Below, in pieces: positions 38,431 to 48,258 of a stretch of 64,000 bases of DNA. The DNA comes from Desulfobacteraceae bacterium. GTDB lineage: Bacteria > Desulfobacterota > Desulfobacteria > Desulfobacterales > Desulfobacteraceae. Numbering within the stretch: position 1 is the first letter of the stretch; each line of letters begins with the position of its first letter. Location of the stretch: the NCBI GenBank assembly GCA_024226935.1, contig JAAELK010000561.1, forward strand, positions 1 to 64,000, given 5' to 3'. Position numbers and translations under genes: made by a program. The notes beneath the pieces were generated by a model. That model made no database searches. It worked only from the letters and a program-made list of their open reading frames with translations, and was not told the origin of the DNA.

Positions 38431-40370
38431 TATTCCATCTCTTTGATGTTGCCTTCGGTTTCAATCCATTTTTTTCTGTCTTTGGCTCTTTTTTTTCCCA
38501 GCAGCATATCCATGATTTCATAGACTTGCTCTTCTGATTCCAGGGATCCATCATTGATGGATAATTGAACCAGCCTTCTTGAATCCGGGGCAATGGTGGT
38601 TTCCTTGAGCTGGGCCGGGTTCATCTCCCCCAGACCTTTGAACCTCTGAATATTAATTTTTCCATGTCTTTTTCTGCGCTGGATTTTTTTTATGATTGTG
38701 TTTCGTTCCGAATCATCCAGGGCATAAAAGACCTCTTTGCCCACATCAATTCTGTACAGGGGGGGCATGGCAATAAATACATGGCCATGTCTTACAATCT
38801 GGGGAAAATGCCTTAAAAACAATGCACAGATCAGGGTAGCAATGTGAAGGCCATCCGAGTCCGCATCGGCAAGAATACAGATTCTATTATACCTGAGTTT
38901 GGAAATATCGTTTTCCCCCGGCATTATGCCGAGAACCTGGGTAATATCCCTGATTTCCCGGGATTCGAGAATGCTGGAAGAAGAAATATCCCAGGTATTT
39001 AATATTTTTCCCCTTAGGGGCATAATGGCCTGAAACCTTCGGTCTCTTGCCTGTTTTGCGGACCCGCCTGCAGAATCTCCTTCCACAAAAAACAGCTCTC
39101 GTCTTTCCTGGTCATCACTGCTGCAATCGGATAGTTTTGCCGGAAGGGTGACTCCGTTGGAAGCCCGTTTTTTGGTGACCTTTTTTGATTTTTTAATTCG
39201 TGTTTTTGCATGGTCTATGGCCAGGGCTGCCAGGGCTTCACCCTGGGAAACGTTTTGGTTCAGCCAGAGACTGAAGGCATCCCGGACCTGAAGACTTACT
39301 AAACCGGCGCAATGACGTGAAGAAAGCCGTTCTTTTGTCTGGCTGGAAAATTGTGCTTCGGATAGTTTTACTGACAATACATAGCCTATATCATGCCAGA
39401 TATCTTCGGGAGCCAGGAATAATCCCTTGGGCAAAAGATTCCTGAATTTGCAAAATTCCCGGACAGATTCCAGTAACCCCGATCGAAATCCGTTTACATG
39501 GGTTCCTCCAAGGCTTGTGGGAATCAGGTTTACATAGCTTTCTTCCATGGTGTTTCCAGGCTCTTTTCCCCAATTGATTGCCCAGACGGCTTCAAAGTCT
39601 TCGCTGGTTTTTTTTCCGGCAAAGGGGGCTGGGAAAATACATTTTCTATCCTTGAGGTGTTCTGCAAGGTATTCATCTAGTCCATGGTCGTAGTGCCAGA
39701 TGTTTTTTTCGTTACTTTCTTCATCGAAAAAACTTGTTTTTAGTCCCTTACACAAAACAGCTTTTGATTTAAGGGCTTTTTTAATAGCTGCTTTTGAAAA
39801 TTTGGGGGTGTCAAAAAAGCAGATATTGGGATAAAATTTTAAAGAGGTTCCGGTATTGTTTTTTCCAACGGTCCCGGTGGTTTCAAGGTTCCGGGTCTTG
39901 AAACCGTCTCCAAACTGGATCTCAAATATCTGACCATCCCGCTTGATATTGATCTCCAAATGGGAAGACAAGGCATTTACCACCGAAACTCCAACACCGT
40001 GGAGTCCTCCTGAAAAGGCATAGTCTTTGTTGGAAAACTTGGCCCCGGCATGGAGTTTTGTCATGATCAGTTCAACTCCGGAAATTTTTTCTTCGGGATG
40101 AATATCCACCGGCATGCCCCGGCCGTTGTCTGTTACAATTATAGCATTATCTTTTGTCAGTACAACATTTATTGTATCGGCAAAACCGGCAATGGCCTCA
40201 TCCACGCTATTGTCAATTACCTCAAAGGCCAGATGGTCCGGGCTTGTGGTGTCCGTATACATACCGGGTCTGCGTTTAACCGGTTCCAGTCCCTTGAGTA
40301 TCTCAATGGATTCTGCCCGATAGGCACTGGCCTGCTTTTCTTTGTCTATGTCTGGATTAAATAACTTCAT
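38430..40370 (-). CDS. parE: DNA topoisomerase IV subunit B
   Basis: A 646-residue ATPase subunit. GHKL ATPase motifs are visible ([37 protein letters not shown]), then the transducer domain and Toprim with [20 protein letters not shown] and DADSDGLHI. The absence of the long GyrB insert and pairing with parC support ParE (E. coli 630 residues). It heads the parE-parC-mltF unit and is divergent from the adenylate cyclase gene. Confidence 0.94.
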   Translation of the reverse strand: MKLFNPDIDKEKQASAYRAESIEILKGLEPVKRRPGMYTDTTSPDHLAFEVIDNSVDEAIAGFADTINVVLTKDNAIIVTDNGRGMPVDIHPEEKISGVELIMTKLHAGAKFSNKDYAFSGGLHGVGVSVVNALSSHLEINIKRDGQIFEIQFGDGFKTRNLETTGTVGKNNTGTSLKFYPNICFFDTPKFSKAAIKKALKSKAVLCKGLKTSFFDEESNEKNIWHYDHGLDEYLAEHLKDRKCIFPAPFAGKKTSEDFEAVWAINWGKEPGNTMEESYVNLIPTSLGGTHVNGFRSGLLESVREFCKFRNLLPKGLFLAPEDIWHDIGYVLSVKLSEAQFSSQTKERLSSRHCAGLVSLQVRDAFSLWLNQNVSQGEALAALAIDHAKTRIKKSKKVTKKRASNGVTLPAKLSDCSSDDQERRELFFVEGDSAGGSAKQARDRRFQAIMPLRGKILNTWDISSSSILESREIRDITQVLGIMPGENDISKLRYNRICILADADSDGLHIATLICALFLRHFPQIVRHGHVFIAMPPLYRIDVGKEVFYALDDSERNTIIKKIQRRKRHGKINIQRFKGLGEMNPAQLKETTIAPDSRRLVQLSINDGSLESEEQVYEIMDMLLGKKRAKDRKKWIETEGNIKEME

Positions 40371-40383
40371 AAATTATTTTATT

Positions 40384-40436
40384 GTGCTATATATATTAAA
40401 TCATTATATTCAGGTTTAAAGAACCTCATATAGCAC
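40384..40436. promoter_or_regulatory. Inverted repeat in the parE / cyclase divergent region
   Basis: GTGCTATAT (40384-40392) and ATATAGCAC (40428-40436) form a perfect 9-bp inverted repeat separated by 35 bp. It occupies most of the 104-bp gap between the divergent starts of parE and the cyclase gene. The wide spacing suggests two half-sites for a looping or dimeric regulator, but the binding protein is unknown. Confidence 0.35.
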
Positions 40437-40474
40437 TTTTATCTGTAAATGTACAAACTGGAAAATATATAATT

Positions 40475-43400
40475 ATGACATCTTCGATATTCCGGTTTAA
40501 TTCAAACAATTTTGAATCCCATTGGGATACCCTTGATGAAGAGTCCCAAGGCCAATTGGTAGAGCAGGCCTCTAACCTTGATCTTTCCCTGGGAATTCTC
40601 CCGATTCTTGCGGGAATCATATCTTTTCATTTTACAATTCGGTCCAAAGCCCGCAAAAGCCTTGAAACCATTCGGGATACCATCCAGGAGCAATTAAAGA
40701 ACACAGATGACCCGGCAACATACAGATCCGGTGTGGAAGTGTCTGCAATGATATCGGCAAGGGTTTATCAGCAGATCAAGTCGGAGATGCCTTTTAATGA
40801 TATTAATTTTTTTTTAAAAATTTTACTGGAGCTTGGAGATCAGGGGGCTTATTTTGCGTTCAAGGCAGTTTATCAAGAACGTGTAAGTTTGGACTCCATA
40901 AAAAAAGTGATTCAATTGGTGGGTCAACCGGAACGTCTTGTTTTTGTTGATCAATATCTCCAGGCCATGCCTACAGATCGCTTGAAATTTGCCAGGCTGT
41001 TTAAAAGCATATTGAACGGTATCACCCACAGAGAGTCGGTAACTAAATTTTATGCCAGGTTGTTTGATCATAAACGGGATGCAGATTCCTTTTTAAATAA
41101 TATTAATTTTGACTTAAGAGATCCTGAAACCATCCTGCAAGATGATCTTGAATCCCCGTCTCCGGCTATAAAAATTACGGGGTTAAAGGCTTTGTCCTTG
41201 ATGGAGACCAAAATCTGTGTTGAACAGCTTCTAAAAGTCATCGAGGGGCAGGAAGTAAAAAAGCTTCGGCTGGCGGTTTATGGTATCATTGAAAACTCTT
41301 CCATGGGGCTTTACCCGGAACTTTTTGATCCGGTTTTCAAGCATTTTTATCGATGCGGCCGCTGTGAGGCCGTTGATGCCTTCAGGGCTCTTGTCATGAC
41401 GGGCAAGCTTCCTGTGTATAAACTCTTCAAAATGATCAGAGATACCTATCCTGAAATAATGTCGTCGATTTATATTGAAATAGCTTCATTGTCCAGAATC
41501 TCTTTTTTTGTTATCCAGGATATTGCATTAAATAAGGAGAATTATCTTACAGATAACCTCGATATAAATCTTGCCTGTATATTGGGTATGACCCAGAAAA
41601 GACCCGAGCGGGTGATAAAAATATTCAATGATTATGAAAAACTTTCAGGTCATAAGTCGAAAATTGATGTTCTAAAGTTTGTAGAAAAAACAAAATTATT
41701 GCTGTCAAAGGAAAAAGAAAAGGTTCAACCTTCATTTGATACTTTGGTGGCTAAATTAAAGAAAAAACCTAAAAAACTTAAAATTTTTTTTTCAGCAATT
41801 TTACAGGATCCTGTTAAAAAAAAGATTGAGGCTCTGAAAAAAAAGATTCCTGTAAAATCCATGGATTTTACAGGTCACAAGTTTGAAAATGAAAATTTGT
41901 CAGGGTTAAAATTTTCAACTTCAAAACTGTTTTTCAACCAGGCCATTTTTGAAAATACTGATCTTTCAAAGGCATATTTTGTAGCGGCATGTTTTAAAGG
42001 ATCAATTTTTCATAATGTAAATATGGATGGGGTTATTTTTGATAATGTTAAATTTGATAATGCTGTATTTATCAATGTCAGTGCTCAAAAAACCGTGTTT
42101 AAAAATTGCAGTTTCCAGGGCGCGCGTTTATATAATTGTAATTTTGACCGGGCGGATTTGACGGATGCGGTTTTTATTGATGCTGTAATTTCCCAGTGTT
42201 CTTTTGGGGACACCCAATTGTCCTGCGCATCTTTTGCCCATGGGAGGATATCCTGGGTGTCTTTTGCTTCGGCCCATCTTAATCTGGTAGATTTTTCCGG
42301 AGTGCGGGCACAATTTAGCCGATTTCCCTTCTATGCTCGATCGATCATAAGGACCCAGACAACAGATTTTAATGATCGGCGCTATCAATTGGATTTTAAT
42401 GATCTGCCCCATATTGACAAGGCCGTAATTGGGGAAATCAATATGTTGATTTTCTGTGAATTTATTCATTACGGGGAAAATAAATTTTTAGATCAGAATA
42501 AGCTTAGTCTTTTAACTGCTTTTGATATTTTCAATCCTTCCCAGGCGGATTTTTTTCAGATTGTTCCCCTGCTCATCCATGAAAATTTTCAATTTTTAGA
42601 AATGAACCCCATACACAGCAAAACCCCCTGCGGCATAGCCGATTATATGCCCTCCGGCTTGGCTGTGGATATTTGTGAAAAATATACAGGTAAAAACAAG
42701 TTTAAAGTCAGGAGAAATTTTAAGCCGCTTATTGAGGGGCTTTTTACCATGGGAAGTATTGGTTCCCTTGCCCAGACATTTGAGTCGGATATCGATTATT
42801 GGGTTTGCATTAATGAGGATCTTATTGAAAGTTCTGCCCGCAAGAGTTTAATAAATAAACTCAATCTCATTGAAACCATGGCATTAAATAAATTTAAGAT
42901 CCAGGTGACTTTTTTTGTTGTGGATGTTTTGAAGGCCAAAAACAATGATTTCGGATTGTCTTCCCAGGAAAGTTCAGGGTCTGCCCAGGGAAGGCTCTTA
43001 AAAGAAGAATTTTATCGAACCATGATTCATGTGGCAGGAAAATTGCCACTGTGGGCAGTTTTACCCACAACCATCAGTCTTAATTATTATAATACTATTT
43101 TGGCCTGGGTTGATCGTTTTACCAGGTCACATCGGTATATCGATCTGGGGGATATCCACGCTATTCCAGTGAATGAATATTTTGGTGCCTCCATATGGCA
43201 GATGTTTAAATGGCTCAAAAGTCCTTTTAAATCGGTGATCAAAATGGCCGTGCTTGAAAAATATATCCATGCCTATGGAAAAGAACCCCTGTTATGCAAT
43301 CGGTATAAAAATGAATGGATGAATTCAGGAACCCATCTCAAACTGGCACAGAATGATTCCTATATTATTCTTTTGAAACATTTAATTGAGTATTACCACC

Positions 43401-44347
43401 AACGTGGCGACAGTTCGTCGGTCACCATGCTGGGGACCTGTTTTTTTCTTAAGCTTGAGATTTCAAAACAAGAGCAAATTGATGGTACTGTATTTGGCCT
43501 GAGAAAAATTTTATTGGAAAAGAGTCTGGCAATCTGGGGATGGGATAAAAAGCGTATTTTTGAAATAGGCAAGTTTAGAGAATGGCCCTACGCAAGCATT
43601 CACAGGCTTTCCATCACCATTGAACAATACGTGTATACAAAATATAATCAGCTTAAAAAACAGTTTGAGGATCAAGCCTCCGGAGAATTGATCATTTCAA
43701 AGGAAGACAGGCAGGTGCTGGAACGAAAAGTTAGTGTTGTTTTCTCGGAAAAGCCCCATAAAATCAAGAAAATTCTTCTGGTCTCCGGGGGGAGAAGATA
43801 TTTTGAAAGATTGAATTTAAAACATGTTCCGAAGCCTGAGACCCCGGGGATGTGGGAGCTGTTCCATAAAAATTTAAAAATTCGTCAGGATAATGAAGAA
43901 TCTTTGATCAAGGCCAATTGTATCGAAGAGATCGGAGCCTGGCTGATCAATAACGATTTTTATAGAAACCATTGTATTGTTAACCTGATACCTAATCCCA
44001 CGGTGGTTACCCATGAGGACATAGAAAAACTTTTTAAAACCATGTATGATTTTTTCGATCCATATATAAAAAATCAAGCCAGCTTTAATGAATTGCTCAA
44101 GAAAAAATCAAGAATCATCTCCCTTTTTATCTGTGTAAATTTTTATACCGTAAAGCAGGAGTCAAGCATTACAGACTATTGTGCCATATATGTTAATTCA
44201 TGGGGGGAGATGTATTTGAGATCCTCCTGGCCCGGCAAAACATTTTCCACCATGGAAATGGCTAAAAAACATCTTCTTAAAAACCTAGGTATTGAAAAAT
44301 TTCCTCTGAATACGGCTTTTTATTTTTCAAAGGGACTGACCAGGTAG
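40475..44347 (+). CDS. Class I adenylate cyclase fused to HEAT-like and pentapeptide repeats
   Basis: A 1290-residue protein. Residues about 1-420 are helical with HEAT-like repeats (for example ALSLMETKICVEQLLKVIEG). Residues about 462-625 are pentapeptide repeats (DFTGHKF, ADLTDAVF, VDFSGV). The C-terminal half matches class I (CyaA-type) adenylate cyclases: TMGSIGSLAQTFESDIDYWVC (residues 758-778) carries the nucleotidyltransferase-fold GS (760-761) and the metal-binding D772 and D774. A KEEFYRTMIHVAGKLPLWAVLP block follows. E. coli CyaA has 848 residues and lacks these N-terminal modules. The catalytic residues look intact. It would make cAMP, probably under control of the repeat domains; that regulation is inferred. 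Confidence 0.82.
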   Translation: MTSSIFRFNSNNFESHWDTLDEESQGQLVEQASNLDLSLGILPILAGIISFHFTIRSKARKSLETIRDTIQEQLKNTDDPATYRSGVEVSAMISARVYQQIKSEMPFNDINFFLKILLELGDQGAYFAFKAVYQERVSLDSIKKVIQLVGQPERLVFVDQYLQAMPTDRLKFARLFKSILNGITHRESVTKFYARLFDHKRDADSFLNNINFDLRDPETILQDDLESPSPAIKITGLKALSLMETKICVEQLLKVIEGQEVKKLRLAVYGIIENSSMGLYPELFDPVFKHFYRCGRCEAVDAFRALVMTGKLPVYKLFKMIRDTYPEIMSSIYIEIASLSRISFFVIQDIALNKENYLTDNLDINLACILGMTQKRPERVIKIFNDYEKLSGHKSKIDVLKFVEKTKLLLSKEKEKVQPSFDTLVAKLKKKPKKLKIFFSAILQDPVKKKIEALKKKIPVKSMDFTGHKFENENLSGLKFSTSKLFFNQAIFENTDLSKAYFVAACFKGSIFHNVNMDGVIFDNVKFDNAVFINVSAQKTVFKNCSFQGARLYNCNFDRADLTDAVFIDAVISQCSFGDTQLSCASFAHGRISWVSFASAHLNLVDFSGVRAQFSRFPFYARSIIRTQTTDFNDRRYQLDFNDLPHIDKAVIGEINMLIFCEFIHYGENKFLDQNKLSLLTAFDIFNPSQADFFQIVPLLIHENFQFLEMNPIHSKTPCGIADYMPSGLAVDICEKYTGKNKFKVRRNFKPLIEGLFTMGSIGSLAQTFESDIDYWVCINEDLIESSARKSLINKLNLIETMALNKFKIQVTFFVVDVLKAKNNDFGLSSQESSGSAQGRLLKEEFYRTMIHVAGKLPLWAVLPTTISLNYYNTILAWVDRFTRSHRYIDLGDIHAIPVNEYFGASIWQMFKWLKSPFKSVIKMAVLEKYIHAYGKEPLLCNRYKNEWMNSGTHLKLAQNDSYIILLKHLIEYYHQRGDSSSVTMLGTCFFLKLEISKQEQIDGTVFGLRKILLEKSLAIWGWDKKRIFEIGKFREWPYASIHRLSITIEQYVYTKYNQLKKQFEDQASGELIISKEDRQVLERKVSVVFSEKPHKIKKILLVSGGRRYFERLNLKHVPKPETPGMWELFHKNLKIRQDNEESLIKANCIEEIGAWLINNDFYRNHCIVNLIPNPTVVTHEDIEKLFKTMYDFFDPYIKNQASFNELLKKKSRIISLFICVNFYTVKQESSITDYCAIYVNSWGEMYLRSSWPGKTFSTMEMAKKHLLKNLGIEKFPLNTAFYFSKGLTR

Positions 44348-44381
44348 TAAGATTTTTTTTAAAAAAATATAGTCTGATGTT

Positions 44382-45044
44382 TTACTGGTAAAAATCTTCT
44401 ACAATTTTAAGTGCTTTTTTTGGATCATCCAGAACATGGAAGAGATCAAGGTCCTGGGGGCAGATCATTTCATTTGTCATTATTGTTTCTTTGATCCATT
44501 GGATCAGGCCGTTCCAGAACTTGCTACCCATCAGTATAACGGGCATCCGGCGGATTCTTTTTGTTTGTATCAGGGTTATTGTTTCAAATAATTCATCCAG
44601 GGTGCCAAAGCCTCCTGGCATGATGATATAGGCCTGGGCATATTTTATAAACATCACCTTGCGGACAAAAAAATAATCAAATTTAATATGTTTAGTGGTG
44701 TAGGGATTTGTTGTTTCCTCAAAGGGCAGGTTGATATTTAACCCTACAGATTCAACACCAGCGCCTGCGGCTCCTTTGTTTGCAGCTTCCATAATGCCGG
44801 GACCCCCACCGGTAATAACTGAATATCCTGATTCTGCAAAAAGTGCTGCAAGCTCCTGGGTTTTTTGATAATTGGGGTCTTGTTGGTTTGTTCTGGCCGA
44901 TCCGAATATGGAGATGGCAGGTCCCAGTGAATGCAGGGAATCGATACCTTCAACAAATTCTCCCATGATCTTGAATAGTCGCCAGGATTCACCTGTTTTG
45001 AAATCATCGATGGGGTAGTTTGATTTGGAGTTATGATTTTTCAT
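44382..45044 (-). CDS. LOG family protein (lysine decarboxylase-like fold)
   Basis: A 220-residue Rossmann-like enzyme. The LOG signature is complete: GSARTN, VITGGGPGIMEAANKGA, and MPGGFGTLDELFE. LOG proteins are phosphoribohydrolases acting on nucleoside 5'-monophosphates (cytokinin-type or AMP/GMP), and bacterial members were long mislabelled lysine decarboxylases. The frame is open to 45170, but the M at 45044 (MKNHNSKS) fits family starts; a weak GGA lies 13 bp before it. Confidence 0.85.
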   Translation of the reverse strand: MKNHNSKSNYPIDDFKTGESWRLFKIMGEFVEGIDSLHSLGPAISIFGSARTNQQDPNYQKTQELAALFAESGYSVITGGGPGIMEAANKGAAGAGVESVGLNINLPFEETTNPYTTKHIKFDYFFVRKVMFIKYAQAYIIMPGGFGTLDELFETITLIQTKRIRRMPVILMGSKFWNGLIQWIKETIMTNEMICPQDLDLFHVLDDPKKALKIVEDFYQ

Positions 45045-45239
45045 TATATTTAAAATTCCATGGGTATATTGGTTTAAAGAAATCAAAAATTGGTAAAAAA
45101 TACAAAAATATGGTATAAGATACACAATTATGACTAACCTTTCAATACAGCTTGTGGTCGATATACACATTATATGTATAATTGACTTTTCAAGCTGAAA
45201 GATATAAAAAAAAGAAAATTTTTATAGAAAGAAAGAAGT

Positions 45240-45530
45240 GTGAATAAAATAAAAAAGAATTCCCAACAGGTTGTTGTGATAAATGAATTGGGAATGCATG
45301 CAAGACCTGCTGCAAAGATAGCCCAAATAGCCATGGAAGGAGCAGGTATCATCTGGCTTTCCAATGGATCTTTTGAGGTGGACGCTTCCAGTATTATCGA
45401 TATTTTGACCCTAGGGGCTGTAAAAGGTTCCCAAATCTCAATTCAGACGGAATTTGATGAAGACAGAGAGCTTGCAGAGCAGATCAAGGCATTTTTTGAT
45501 ATTGGTTTTGGAGAATTAAATAATGAATAA
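45240..45530 (+). CDS. ptsH: Phosphocarrier protein HPr
   Basis: A 96-residue phosphocarrier with the active-site histidine in GMHARPAAK (H20). The regulatory-serine region is present as ASSIIDILTLGA, so phosphorylation by an HPr kinase is possible. The start is GTG, preceded by a purine-rich AGAAAGAAGT. The gene overlaps ptsI by 8 bp. No sugar EII components are visible in the window, which is typical of regulatory or nitrogen-type PTS in this group. Confidence 0.93.
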   Translation: MNKIKKNSQQVVVINELGMHARPAAKIAQIAMEGAGIIWLSNGSFEVDASSIIDILTLGAVKGSQISIQTEFDEDRELAEQIKAFFDIGFGELNNE

Positions 45531-47292
45531 AATTCGGTCTGGGCAGAGGATTATCCGAGGTATCAGTGGATCTCCTGGAATTTGTATCGGCAAGGCATAT
45601 CTTATTGATCGGGAAGGGGTTAATCTCACCAAGCGTTATCCCGTCAGTGAGGCCATGGTGCCGGCTGAAATCGACCGATTCAAGAATGCCGTCACAAAAG
45701 CAAAAAATGATCATGCAAAGGTAATAGAATCCCTTGATCCTGACCTGGGTGAGAATTTAAGTATTTTGGAAGCCCACATGGTTTTGTTTAAGGATAAGAT
45801 GCTTTACGGCAAGGCTATTGAGACCATTTCCCGGGATAGAATTAATGCAGAGTGGGCATTACGCAAGGTATCCAGGAAGGTCAAGGCCATGTTCCAGCAG
45901 ATAAACGATCAATATTTGAAAGACAGAGTTAACGATATTGTCCAGGTGTCTGACAAGATTATGTCCCATCTTGTTGGTGCCCAGGATATTCAAATCCGGG
46001 ACATTAATAAACGGGTCATACTTGTTGCCCATGATTTGTCCCCGGCCGATGCCAGCCAGATTCAGCTGGAAAGAATTAAAGGGTTTGTAACGGACAGGGG
46101 GGGGAAAAACTCCCATACCAGTATTGTGGCCAAATCCTTGAAAATTCCATCGGTTCTGGGGTCTGGAAGAGCCAGCTCTGTCATTAATAATGATGACATC
46201 CTTATTGTGGATGGATCTTCCGGCATCATCATTGTCAATCCGGAAGAAGATACCCTCTTTAAATACCAGGAGCGCCTGGAACGGTTTCAAGTCTACCGGG
46301 CGGATATTGAACGTGACAGTCATCTGCCTGCACTCACCAAAGACGGGGTTGCCTTGAATCTCATGTCCAACATTGAGAGGGTGGAAGAGGTTGTTTCCGC
46401 CAAGGACAATGGGGCCGAGGGTGTAGGGCTTTTCAGGACGGAATTTTTATACCTTGATTTGAAACGGTTTCCCACGGAAGATGAACTACTTCAAAAATAT
46501 AAGGAATTGGTAGAACTGATGAATCCGGAGCCTGTAACCATCAGGACCCTGGATATCAACGGAGACAAGGTCAACCCCTATATGGATCCGGTGGAAGAGG
46601 CCAATCCTGTTTTGGGGCTTCGGGCGGTCCGGTTCTGCCTGGAACATGAATCTATTTTTATTACCCAGCTTAAGGCTATCTTAAGAGTTGCTGCCTTCGG
46701 TAATATTAAATTGCTGATTCCCATGATTTCTTGTGTGGAGGAGATCATTCAGGTAAAGGTTGTGTTGAACAAGGCCATCCTTGAGCTTGAACATGAGGAT
46801 AAGATTTTTAATAAGGACATTCCTCTGGGAATTATGATAGAAGTACCTTCCGCTGTGATCATGGCGGAGGAGTTGGCTGACCAGGTGGATTTTTTCAGTA
46901 TCGGCACCAATGATCTGATCCAGTACTCCATGGCAGCAGACCGGAGTAACCAGAGGGTCGGTCATTTATACCAGGCTTTGAATCCGGCTGTATTGAAAAT
47001 GATTAAAATGACCTGCGATGCCGCCCATAAAAAAGGAATTGAGGTGGTCATGTGTGGAGAAATGGCCGGAGATCCCATCAATATGCCGATATTGCTCGGG
47101 CTTGGGTTGACCGATTTGTCCATGAGCTCGGCCTCCATTCCCGTCATTAAAAAAATGATTCGAAGCATGGATTTTAGTCTGGCCGGTAAAAATGTAAATA
47201 AACTCTTTGGATTCCAGACCACAGAGGAAATATCCACCTTTATCCAGGAAGAATACAAAGACATTCTTCCCTACAGAGAAATGGAAGAATAA
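45523..47292 (+). CDS. ptsI: PEP-protein phosphotransferase (enzyme I)
   Basis: A 589-residue enzyme that transfers phosphate from PEP to HPr. The active-site histidine is H198 in GGKNSHTSIVAKSL; the C-terminal PEP-binding barrel has GLFRTEFLYL, the IGTNDLIQY motif and VVMCGEMAGDP with the catalytic cysteine. There is no GAF domain at the N-terminus, so it is the plain EI rather than PtsP. It is translationally coupled to ptsH and followed by smpB after 3 bp. Confidence 0.95.
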   Translation: MNKIRSGQRIIRGISGSPGICIGKAYLIDREGVNLTKRYPVSEAMVPAEIDRFKNAVTKAKNDHAKVIESLDPDLGENLSILEAHMVLFKDKMLYGKAIETISRDRINAEWALRKVSRKVKAMFQQINDQYLKDRVNDIVQVSDKIMSHLVGAQDIQIRDINKRVILVAHDLSPADASQIQLERIKGFVTDRGGKNSHTSIVAKSLKIPSVLGSGRASSVINNDDILIVDGSSGIIIVNPEEDTLFKYQERLERFQVYRADIERDSHLPALTKDGVALNLMSNIERVEEVVSAKDNGAEGVGLFRTEFLYLDLKRFPTEDELLQKYKELVELMNPEPVTIRTLDINGDKVNPYMDPVEEANPVLGLRAVRFCLEHESIFITQLKAILRVAAFGNIKLLIPMISCVEEIIQVKVVLNKAILELEHEDKIFNKDIPLGIMIEVPSAVIMAEELADQVDFFSIGTNDLIQYSMAADRSNQRVGHLYQALNPAVLKMIKMTCDAAHKKGIEVVMCGEMAGDPINMPILLGLGLTDLSMSSASIPVIKKMIRSMDFSLAGKNVNKLFGFQTTEEISTFIQEEYKDILPYREMEE

Positions 47293-47295
47293 GGC

Positions 47296-47757
47296 ATGAA
47301 TTCAGAATATATCAAACTCATAGCCACCAATAAAAAAGCAAAATATAATTATCATATTGATGCTGAATATGAGGCAGGCATGGTCCTTGTGGGCTCGGAA
47401 GTAAAATCCATGAGAGAAGGCCGGGTAAGTTTTCAGGATGCCTATGCCGACATTAAAAACGGTGAGCTTTTTTTGCGCCAATTGCATATTTCCCCCTATA
47501 AATACGCTTATAACGCCAATCATGAAGCTTTGAGAACCAGAAAGCTTTTGGTTCATCGTTATGAACTTAAAAAAATATCCGCCCGGATCAGGGAAAAAGG
47601 ATATTCCCTGATACCCTTAAAAATTTATTTTAAAAACGATAAAATTAAGGTGCTCCTAGGTCTTGGTAAGGGTAAAAAACTCTATGATAAAAGAGAAAGT
47701 ATCAAGCAAAAAGATGTGAGCCGGGATATGGATAGAGAGAGGAAAAACTACTCATAA
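47296..47757 (+). CDS. smpB: SsrA-binding protein
   Basis: A 153-residue partner of tmRNA in trans-translation, delivering it to stalled ribosomes. The oligonucleotide-binding barrel (KAKYNYHIDAEYEAGMVLVGSEVKSMREG) and the C-terminal tail with KLYDKRESIKQKDVSRDMDRE are intact. It immediately precedes ssrA, its functional partner, with only 70 bp between; ssrA has its own promoter in that gap. Confidence 0.96.
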   Translation: MNSEYIKLIATNKKAKYNYHIDAEYEAGMVLVGSEVKSMREGRVSFQDAYADIKNGELFLRQLHISPYKYAYNANHEALRTRKLLVHRYELKKISARIREKGYSLIPLKIYFKNDKIKVLLGLGKGKKLYDKRESIKQKDVSRDMDRERKNYS

Positions 47758-47770
47758 TCAATGATTAGTA

Positions 47771-47798
47771 TTGACTTTTTGCTGTAATTCGTTATACT
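47771..47798 (+). promoter_or_regulatory. Promoter of ssrA
   Basis: TTGACT (47771-47776) and TATACT (47793-47798) are separated by 16 bp and match the sigma-70 consensus at five of six positions each. They sit about 30 bp upstream of the mature tmRNA 5' end, leaving a short leader for RNase P processing. Confidence 0.75.
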
Positions 47799-47827
47799 GT
47801 TAACGATTGAATGTTCTTTTACAATTT

Positions 47828-48183
47828 GGGGGCGAAATGGCTTCGACGGAGATTTTGAAGTCTAAGGTAGCATACCGAGTCTTTTGTCAGCTCGTAAACT
47901 TGGCAGAATCTAAAATAATCGCAGATGATTATAACTACGCTGTAGCGGCTTAAAGGCTGCTTCCGCCCTCCTGAAATCCTTCTTGCAGATTCAGGTCAGG
48001 GCGTCATTTATGCAAGACCGCTTTTAAGGGTGTCTGAACCTTGAAAGTTAAACTTTTCAGGCTATACCGTGATGTATCCATCCTGAAGGAGACTGATCGG
48101 CTAATTTTAAAATTCGGGATAAGTATGTAGAAGCCTAGGTTGATCGTTTTCGGACGCGGGTTCAACTCCCGCCGCCTCCACCA
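47828..48183 (+). ncRNA. ssrA: tmRNA (SsrA)
   Basis: The 5' end GGGGGCGAAATGGCTTCGACGG and the 3' end GGTTCAACTCCCGCCGCCTCCACCA form the alanine-tRNA-like domain; the acceptor GGGGGCG pairs with CGCCTCC and CCA is encoded. The length is 356 nt, one-piece type. The resume frame 47921-47953 encodes the tag ADDYNYAVAA followed by TAA, ending in the usual AVAA degron. The 3' end is the attachment site of element 2; the gene remains complete. Confidence 0.97.
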
Positions 48184-48258
48184 ACATTCTCTTATAAAAT
48201 CAGTTAGTTATAGTTTTTTTAAGGGCTAAAAAGTAGTGACAAAAAAGTGACACGCTGA

